Shown here in pieces: positions 6,712-10,178 of a stretch of DNA of 10,178 nucleotides; the first letter of the stretch is position 1; the number at the start of each line of letters is the position of its first letter. The stretch is from assembly GCA_021647805.1 (NCBI GenBank), contig JAKITZ010000073.1, forward strand, positions 1 through 10,178. Direction: 5' to 3'. Origin of the DNA: Robiginitomaculum sp. Its GTDB lineage: Bacteria > Pseudomonadota > Alphaproteobacteria > Caulobacterales > Maricaulaceae. The translations under genes were made by a program, and so were the position numbers. The notes under the pieces were generated by a model. The model was not told the DNA's origin. It saw only the letters and a program-made list of their open reading frames with translations, and searched no databases.

Positions 6712-7269
6712 TTACGGCTTGCAGCTACCGCCCACACCATTGGGATTGTCTTTGATTTTTGCACCCAGACACTTGCCTGAATCTTTCAGTTTAAAGCAAT
6801 CATTGATGCCGTCGCAATTACAGGCCAGTGGAATACTGCTCTTGCCGTAATCACAGTTATAACCCGTATCTCCATTTGCTCCTGCGCTAAGAATAACAGT
6901 CATCGCTGACGATGTTCCACGCTGGGTTTGGTTGGACGCTGCTTTCAGTTTTAATACACCGGTGGTTGGTTTGTCGGCGCCACTTGAGTCACACTCGCCA
7001 GTTTTACCGCCGTCATTCTCGTAAATTTCTCCACTACATTTCCCTGAATCTCTCAAAAGCATACAATCTTCTGTGCCAGTACATTTACAATATTTTGAAT
7101 CCTCTGCATCATTAAAGCAGGTGTATCCTTGCCCTTTTGGCGGCCCGATTTTAAGTGTATTTACCGGCGATGTGGCTGATGAAGTCCGTGGTGCGCCTGT
7201 TTGTGCCCATGCGGCGCTAGCAAATAGGACAAATGCAGTCGCAATGACCGCTCCGATTATCTTATTCAT
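6712..7269 (-). CDS. Secreted cysteine-rich protein with two six-cysteine repeats, function unknown
   Basis: A 185-residue protein with a clear Sec signal peptide: MNKIIGAVIATAFVLFASAAWA, likely cut after residue 22 (AWA/Q). The mature part holds two copies of a six-cysteine unit, at residues about 48-93 (C51, 61, 63, 69, 78, 93) and 136-183 (C139, 150, 152, 158, 167, 183). The shared pattern is GY-x-C-x(9-10)-C-x-C-x5-C-x8-C-x(14-15)-C, including DC-x-x-L-x-DSGKC in both. Linker segments before each copy also look related (TSSATSP and TSSAMTV). Twelve cysteines with even spacing in an exported protein suggest six disulfides in the periplasm or outside the cell. I do not recognise the family and assign no function. 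The ribosome site AGGGGAA lies just before the ATG. It has its own strong promoter with operator-like palindromes, downstream of the TetR gene on the same strand. Confidence 0.85.
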   Translation of the reverse strand: MNKIIGAVIATAFVLFASAAWAQTGAPRTSSATSPVNTLKIGPPKGQGYTCFNDAEDSKYCKCTGTEDCMLLRDSGKCSGEIYENDGGKTGECDSSGADKPTTGVLKLKAASNQTQRGTSSAMTVILSAGANGDTGYNCDYGKSSIPLACNCDGINDCFKLKDSGKCLGAKIKDNPNGVGGSCKP

Positions 7270-7301
7270 AGTGTTCCCCTTGTTTTAACAGAATAACTAC
7301 A

Positions 7302-7330
7302 TTTATATTGGCATAATAATAGATTGTCAA
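7302..7330 (-). promoter_or_regulatory. Strong sigma70-type promoter of the cysteine-rich gene
   Basis: On the minus strand, a perfect TTGACA (7330-7325), exactly 17 bp of spacer, and TATAAA (7307-7302), 5 of 6 to consensus. Transcription would start near 7295, giving a leader of about 25 nt with the AGGGGAA ribosome site. This is the best promoter match I found in the window. Confidence 0.75.
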
Positions 7331-7347
7331 TCTAGAATGTAAATCTA
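7320..7347. promoter_or_regulatory. Two tandem 15-bp operator-like palindromes over the -35 box
   Basis: Site 1, TAGATTGTCAATCTA (7320-7334), is a perfect palindrome around a central T and contains the -35 hexamer. Site 2, TAGAATGTAAATCTA (7333-7347), is a 13-of-15 match to site 1 with 5 of 7 symmetric pairs, and shares two bases with it. The size and symmetry suit a TetR-family dimer, and a TetR gene ends 50 bp away. A repressor bound here would cover the -35 element. That this TetR binds here is inferred. Confidence 0.6.
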
Positions 7348-7396
7348 CGATAAAGATTCTTAAAATAGCATTGTCAGGCAATACATAAAACGGATG

Positions 7397-7987
7397 TTAA
7401 GGTTGGAAAATATTGGCTGTGATTTTTGCCAAATCATTTGCATAATAGCTGGGTTTATGTTCGGCCTGATAACTAATCCAGGCTCGCCCAATCCATTGTG
7501 ACGGAGCAAAAAGAAACGCTGCGGATAGCTCAGGAGATATCACTTTCAATGTTCCCTCTTGAATATGTGGTAGCGCCCATTTTATGAAGCGTTCTGTAAA
7601 TTTTGTGTTCAAAGCCCGGACAGGCTCCAACAAACCTTCCAGGCGGCTATAAGCGCCACACTCGATCATAAAGCTATGACGTTTCGGGAATTTTTCCTGA
7701 TAATATAACGTGGCCTTAACTGCCTCTCCTATAGCTTCTGGAGGCGAGCCGCCAAAGTCTTCTAAGGCGGTTACAGCTGCATCCCAATAGGCATCCCGTT
7801 CCAGTACATAAACGGCAACTATGATCTGATCTTTAGATTTGAAGTGATGAAAAACACTGCCATTGGATACACCTGATGTTTTGCAAATATCTTTCATTGA
7901 AACACCGAATAACCCGCGCTCCACATACAATTCATACGCAGCATCTAGAACTTTTTTTCTGGTGGTTTCTGATTTAGACAATTTCAC
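7397..7987 (-). CDS. TetR/AcrR-family transcriptional regulator
   Basis: A 196-residue protein from the chosen GTG start. The N-terminal DNA-binding domain is plain: TRKKVLDAAYELYVERG (about residues 9-25), then the helix-turn-helix VSMKDICKTSGVSNGSVFHH and FKSKDQIIVAVY. The C-terminal, ligand-binding half (about 60-196) is helical with no residues that reveal an inducer. The frame is open to a GTG at 8011, but GTG at 7987 is preceded by GGAG five bases away, and the 8011 start has no ribosome site, so 7987 is preferred. The gene lies upstream of and on the same strand as the secreted cysteine-rich protein, whose promoter carries tandem palindromes. It is therefore the likely repressor of that gene. 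Its own 5' side abuts the acs remnant. Confidence 0.88.
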   Translation of the reverse strand: MKLSKSETTRKKVLDAAYELYVERGLFGVSMKDICKTSGVSNGSVFHHFKSKDQIIVAVYVLERDAYWDAAVTALEDFGGSPPEAIGEAVKATLYYQEKFPKRHSFMIECGAYSRLEGLLEPVRALNTKFTERFIKWALPHIQEGTLKVISPELSAAFLFAPSQWIGRAWISYQAEHKPSYYANDLAKITANIFQP

Positions 7988-8058
7988 GTCGGCTCCATAC
8001 CTTTTACACACCGCAGTTCAAGCACAACGATATATCTCGGTTGTTACGGTAGCTGTTT

Positions 8059-8086
8059 ATATTACCACCGAAAATGATTTTGGCAA
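8059..8086 (-). promoter_or_regulatory. Candidate TetR-gene promoter, partly inside the acs remnant
   Basis: On the minus strand, TTGCCA (8086-8081), a 16-bp spacer and TAATAT (8064-8059). The -35 matches 5 of 6 and the -10 4 of 6 consensus bases. The -35 lies within the acs-derived sequence, antisense to it. A loose inverted repeat ACAAC-N11-GTTGT (8024-8044) sits just downstream and could serve autoregulation. It does not resemble the tandem palindromes at 7320-7347. Confidence 0.3.
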
Positions 8087-8159
8087 TTTGGGTGATATTT
8101 CTACTTTGGCTGATCCGACAGTGGTTGATGATCTAATTGCTGGCCGAAAAAACCGCTGA
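8068..8159 (+). pseudogene. Remnant of the 3' end of a second acs gene
   Basis: These 92 bp align without gaps to the last 92 bp of the intact acs (6367-6458), with 74 identical positions by hand count. The frame encodes ENDFGNLGDISTLADPTVV, then DDLIAGRKNR and a stop, against EELIESRMNR in the intact protein. In the first 59 bp only four bases differ and all four are synonymous (GGT/GGC, GGG/GGT, TCC/TCT, GAC/GAT), so this copy evolved under coding constraint before it was cut. Similarity stops abruptly at 8068. Upstream sequence shows no acs homology and belongs to the TetR gene leader. An open frame extends left to 7863, antisense to TetR, but nothing supports its expression. Confidence 0.88.
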
Positions 8160-8478
8160 TCGGAAACTTCAACAATTTGCTGCTCCGGTTAAATGATACC
8201 GCTTGTAAACGGTTTACCTTACTGATTGCGGTAAGTCATCGGTAATTAATGCAAAATCTCTTGTAAAAATCACAAAATTAAGTGGTTTTTGGGTTGAATT
8301 TTTTGCGTGGGCATTTTATCCCTTGGGTATATAACTCGGGGTGGGGCTCTTTGCATGATTTGATTGCATGCGCTTCTGCTGTATGCAGGTTCCTGTTCTG
8401 ATTCTATTGCTGTAATAGGTATGCCAAACCTATTACAAGAATGATTTGATCATTGGCACTTTGAAAGGCTAAATTGAC
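8160..8478. other. 319-bp non-coding region upstream of petA with several small palindromes
   Basis: No credible gene on either strand. The contents are a 13-bp palindrome GTAAACGGTTTAC (8205-8217), an adjacent small hairpin CTTAC-N8-GTAAG (8218-8235), a perfect 10-bp direct repeat ATGATTTGAT (8355-8364 and 8441-8450), the inverted repeat at 8411-8437, and the 15-bp palindrome AATGATTTGATCATT (8440-8454). The petABC promoter should lie here, but I could not pick a convincing -35/-10 pair. The left end may retain the old 3' flank of the lost acs copy. Confidence 0.6.
8411..8437. repeat. Perfect 10-bp inverted repeat upstream of petA
   Basis: TGTAATAGGT (8411-8420), loop ATGCCAA, ACCTATTACA (8428-8437), ending 41 bp before the petA start. 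No T tract follows. It could be an operator or a leader hairpin of the bc1 operon. Confidence 0.6.
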
Positions 8479-9045
8479 GTGGATGCAACAACTGACAAGG
8501 AAGAACCCACTCGTCGGGACTTCATACATATAGCCTCCGGCACTGCTGTTGTCGTTGGCGCTGGATTCTTTGCTTGGCCACTGATTGATCAGATGAACCC
8601 GGCTGCTGATACTTTATCTTTGGCAACGATTGATTTTGACGTTTCCGGCCTTGAAGAAGGTCAACAGGTAGTGGCGAAGTGGCAAGGTAAGCCGGTCTTT
8701 ATCCGTTACCGCACCAAAACCGAGATTGCCGAAGCCGACGCGGTTGATTTAGATGACCTTAAAGATCCGCAAACCGATAATGAGCGTCTTATTGCTGGCC
8801 CTGATGGTAAGTTGAAGCCGGAATATCTGGTAACTATCGGTATTTGTACGCACCTTGGCTGTGTGCCGTTGTTTGACCCTAATGATGAAAAGGGTGGCGA
8901 GTATCGTGGTTGGTTCTGCCCATGTCATGGCTCGCACTATGATAATTCCGGGCGGATCCGCAAAGGCCCCGCGCCAACTAATCTGGAAATTCCGCCGTAT
9001 CGATATATGAGCGATACATTATTGCAAATCGGAACGGAGGCTTAA
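8479..9045 (+). CDS. petA: Ubiquinol-cytochrome c reductase Rieske iron-sulfur subunit
   Basis: The 2Fe-2S subunit of the cytochrome bc1 complex, which takes one electron from quinol at the Qo site and passes it to cytochrome c1. It has 188 residues, a normal length. TRRDFIHIASG (residues 11-21) plus the hydrophobic stretch to about residue 36 forms a twin-arginine type signal anchor, ending in the family's WPLIDQMNP. The cluster-binding motifs are CTHLGC (123-128; ligands C123 and H125) and CPCHGS (147-152; ligands C147 and H150), with C128 and C149 forming the usual disulfide. The start is GTG at 8479. No in-frame ATG is available nearby, and AAAGG (8464-8468) is a plausible ribosome site. 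petB follows after 2 nt, as in petABC (fbcFBC) operons. Confidence 0.95.
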   Translation: MDATTDKEEPTRRDFIHIASGTAVVVGAGFFAWPLIDQMNPAADTLSLATIDFDVSGLEEGQQVVAKWQGKPVFIRYRTKTEIAEADAVDLDDLKDPQTDNERLIAGPDGKLKPEYLVTIGICTHLGCVPLFDPNDEKGGEYRGWFCPCHGSHYDNSGRIRKGPAPTNLEIPPYRYMSDTLLQIGTEA

Positions 9046-9047
9046 CC

Positions 9048-10178
9048 ATGAGTGGCCCATCAAGATATAATCCATCAACCGGAATTGAGAAATGGCTAGA
9101 TGCCCGTTTGCCAATTATCCGGCTTGGTGTTGACACCTTAATTTTTCCAAGCCCCCGTAATTTGAATTATTGGTGGACGTTTGGCGCAATTTTAGCCGTT
9201 ATGCTGGTTAGCCAGTTAATTACCGGCATAATTTTGGCCATGCATTATGTTCCTCATCCTGAACATGCGTTTGATTCGATCCAGCACATTAACCGTAATG
9301 TGAACTTTGGCTGGTTGTTACAGCCAATGCACGCAGTTGGCGCATCAATGATGTTTTTGGCAGTTTACATCCACATGTTCCGCGGAATTTATTATGGCTC
9401 GGCCAAAAACCCGCGCGAGATGATCTGGATCGTTGGCATGGTGATCTACCTGTTGATGATGGCCGCTGGCTTTATGGGTTATGTGCTTCCTTGGGGGCAG
9501 ATGTCTATTTGGGGCGCTATCGTTATTACCAATTTGTTTAGTGCAATCCCGCCAGAAGCCGCAGGTACCAGTGTTACCCAGTGGCTTTGGGGTGGATTTG
9601 CCGTTGACGGCCCGACCTTGAACCGGTTTTTCTCACTGCATTATCTATTGCCGTTTTTAATTGTTGGTATGGTGATTTTGCATGTTTGGGCTTTGCATAT
9701 TCCAAGCAATAACAACCCGACCGGAATTTCTATCAAGACCAAAGCTGACACCCTTGATTTTCATCCCTATTACACAGTCAAAGACGCATTTGCGATTGTT
9801 GTGTTTTTGATGATTTTCTCATGGTTCTTGTTCTTTATGCCGGACGGCATGGGGCATGCGGACAATTATATTCCGGCTAATCCGTTTTCTACCCCGCCGC
9901 ATATTGTTCCTGAATGGTATTACTTGCCGTTTTATGCAATTTTGCGTGCTGTTCCTGATAAGTTGATGGGCGTAATAGCAATGTTTGGCGCCATCGGTGT
10001 GTTGTTTGCTCTGCCATGGCTGGATACTTCCAAGGTTCGCTCTATGCGTTATCGTCCTTTGGCCAAGCAGTTCTTCTTCTTGTTTGTTCTGGTTTGTCTT
10101 GGTCTTGGTTGGTGTGGTGCTAAATTGCCATCTGATCTGGTGTTTGCTACCGGCGTAGATGCTGACGGGCGCGCCAAG
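9048..10178 (+). CDS. petB: Cytochrome b subunit of the bc1 complex (3' end beyond window)
   Basis: Multi-spanning membrane protein carrying both b hemes and the quinol sites. The visible part is 377 codons with no stop, so the gene runs past the right edge but is nearly complete. Heme ligands are H95 and H109 (spaced 14), then H198 and H212 (spaced 14), as expected. The Qo-site PEWY motif is intact at 288-291 (HIVPEWYYLPFYAILR). GYVLPWGQMS (144-153) and SLHYLLPF (196-203) are typical. The one-piece form with the C-terminal domain (SKVRSMRYRP, 328-337) is the bc1 rather than the b6f type. The usual R-Y-x-H-A-N-G-A-S around the first ligand reads Q-P-M-H-A-V-G-A-S here. GGAGG (9036-9040) is a strong ribosome site 7 nt before the ATG, inside the end of petA. 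petC for cytochrome c1 would be expected next. Confidence 0.95.
   Translation, partial: MSGPSRYNPSTGIEKWLDARLPIIRLGVDTLIFPSPRNLNYWWTFGAILAVMLVSQLITGIILAMHYVPHPEHAFDSIQHINRNVNFGWLLQPMHAVGASMMFLAVYIHMFRGIYYGSAKNPREMIWIVGMVIYLLMMAAGFMGYVLPWGQMSIWGAIVITNLFSAIPPEAAGTSVTQWLWGGFAVDGPTLNRFFSLHYLLPFLIVGMVILHVWALHIPSNNNPTGISIKTKADTLDFHPYYTVKDAFAIVVFLMIFSWFLFFMPDGMGHADNYIPANPFSTPPHIVPEWYYLPFYAILRAVPDKLMGVIAMFGAIGVLFALPWLDTSKVRSMRYRPLAKQFFFLFVLVCLGLGWCGAKLPSDLVFATGVDADGRAK

Noticed and set aside
6459..8067. Insertion sequence or integrative element with the acs ends as attachment sites
   Set aside because: No transposase or integrase, no terminal inverted repeats, and the two acs ends are only 80% identical, too diverged for a recent site-specific insertion.
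7863..8159. A 98-codon plus-strand open frame ending in an acs-like tail
   Set aside because: Its 5' part is antisense to the TetR gene with no coding character or ribosome site. Only the last 92 bp are meaningful, and they are reported as an acs remnant.

Overview
The window reads as a core-genome segment of an alphaproteobacterium of moderate, AT-leaning base composition. The evidence is a Mic60/mitofilin-type gene overlapping hemY, a tsaD-gpsA pair, and a petA-petB pair encoding the Rieske protein and a one-piece cytochrome b of the alphaproteobacterial bc1 complex. The C-terminal half of cytochrome b resembles Rhodospirillales-type proteins as I remember them. No species assignment is justified from the sequence alone.

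Layout. Positions 1-1500 (minus strand) hold the start of hemY and a complete mitofilin-family gene, joined by a 1-nt TAATG overlap. Positions 1626-3718 (plus) hold tsaD and gpsA, joined by a 4-nt ATGA overlap. A small membrane-anchored TerB-like gene (3726-4250, minus) converges on gpsA. An intergenic region rich in inverted repeats (4251-4520) precedes a full-length acetyl-CoA synthetase gene, acs (4521-6458, plus). A two-gene minus-strand accessory block follows: a secreted 12-cysteine protein (6712-7269) and a TetR-family regulator (7397-7987). A 92-bp remnant of the 3' end of a second acs gene (8068-8159, plus) closes this block. After 319 bp of non-coding DNA come petA (8479-9045) and petB (9048 to the window edge).

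How the parts work together. hemY/Mic60 belong to heme biosynthesis and membrane organisation, tsaD to tRNA t6A modification, gpsA to phospholipid precursor synthesis, acs to acetate activation, and petAB to quinol oxidation. The accessory block looks like a small regulated module. The secreted-protein gene has a textbook sigma70-type promoter (TTGACA, 17 bp, TATAAA). Its -35 hexamer lies inside a perfect 15-bp palindrome, and a second near-copy of that palindrome follows immediately; the TetR gene is the obvious candidate for binding them.

Most interesting points: the acs 3'-end duplication that brackets the TetR/cysteine-rich block, the tandem operator, the duplicated six-cysteine domain, the stacked inverted repeats in front of acs, and the absence of hemC and hemD from between tsaD and the mitofilin gene. 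I did not find a convincing large novel system such as a defence island, CRISPR array or phage; the TetR/cysteine-rich module is the best candidate for something undescribed.
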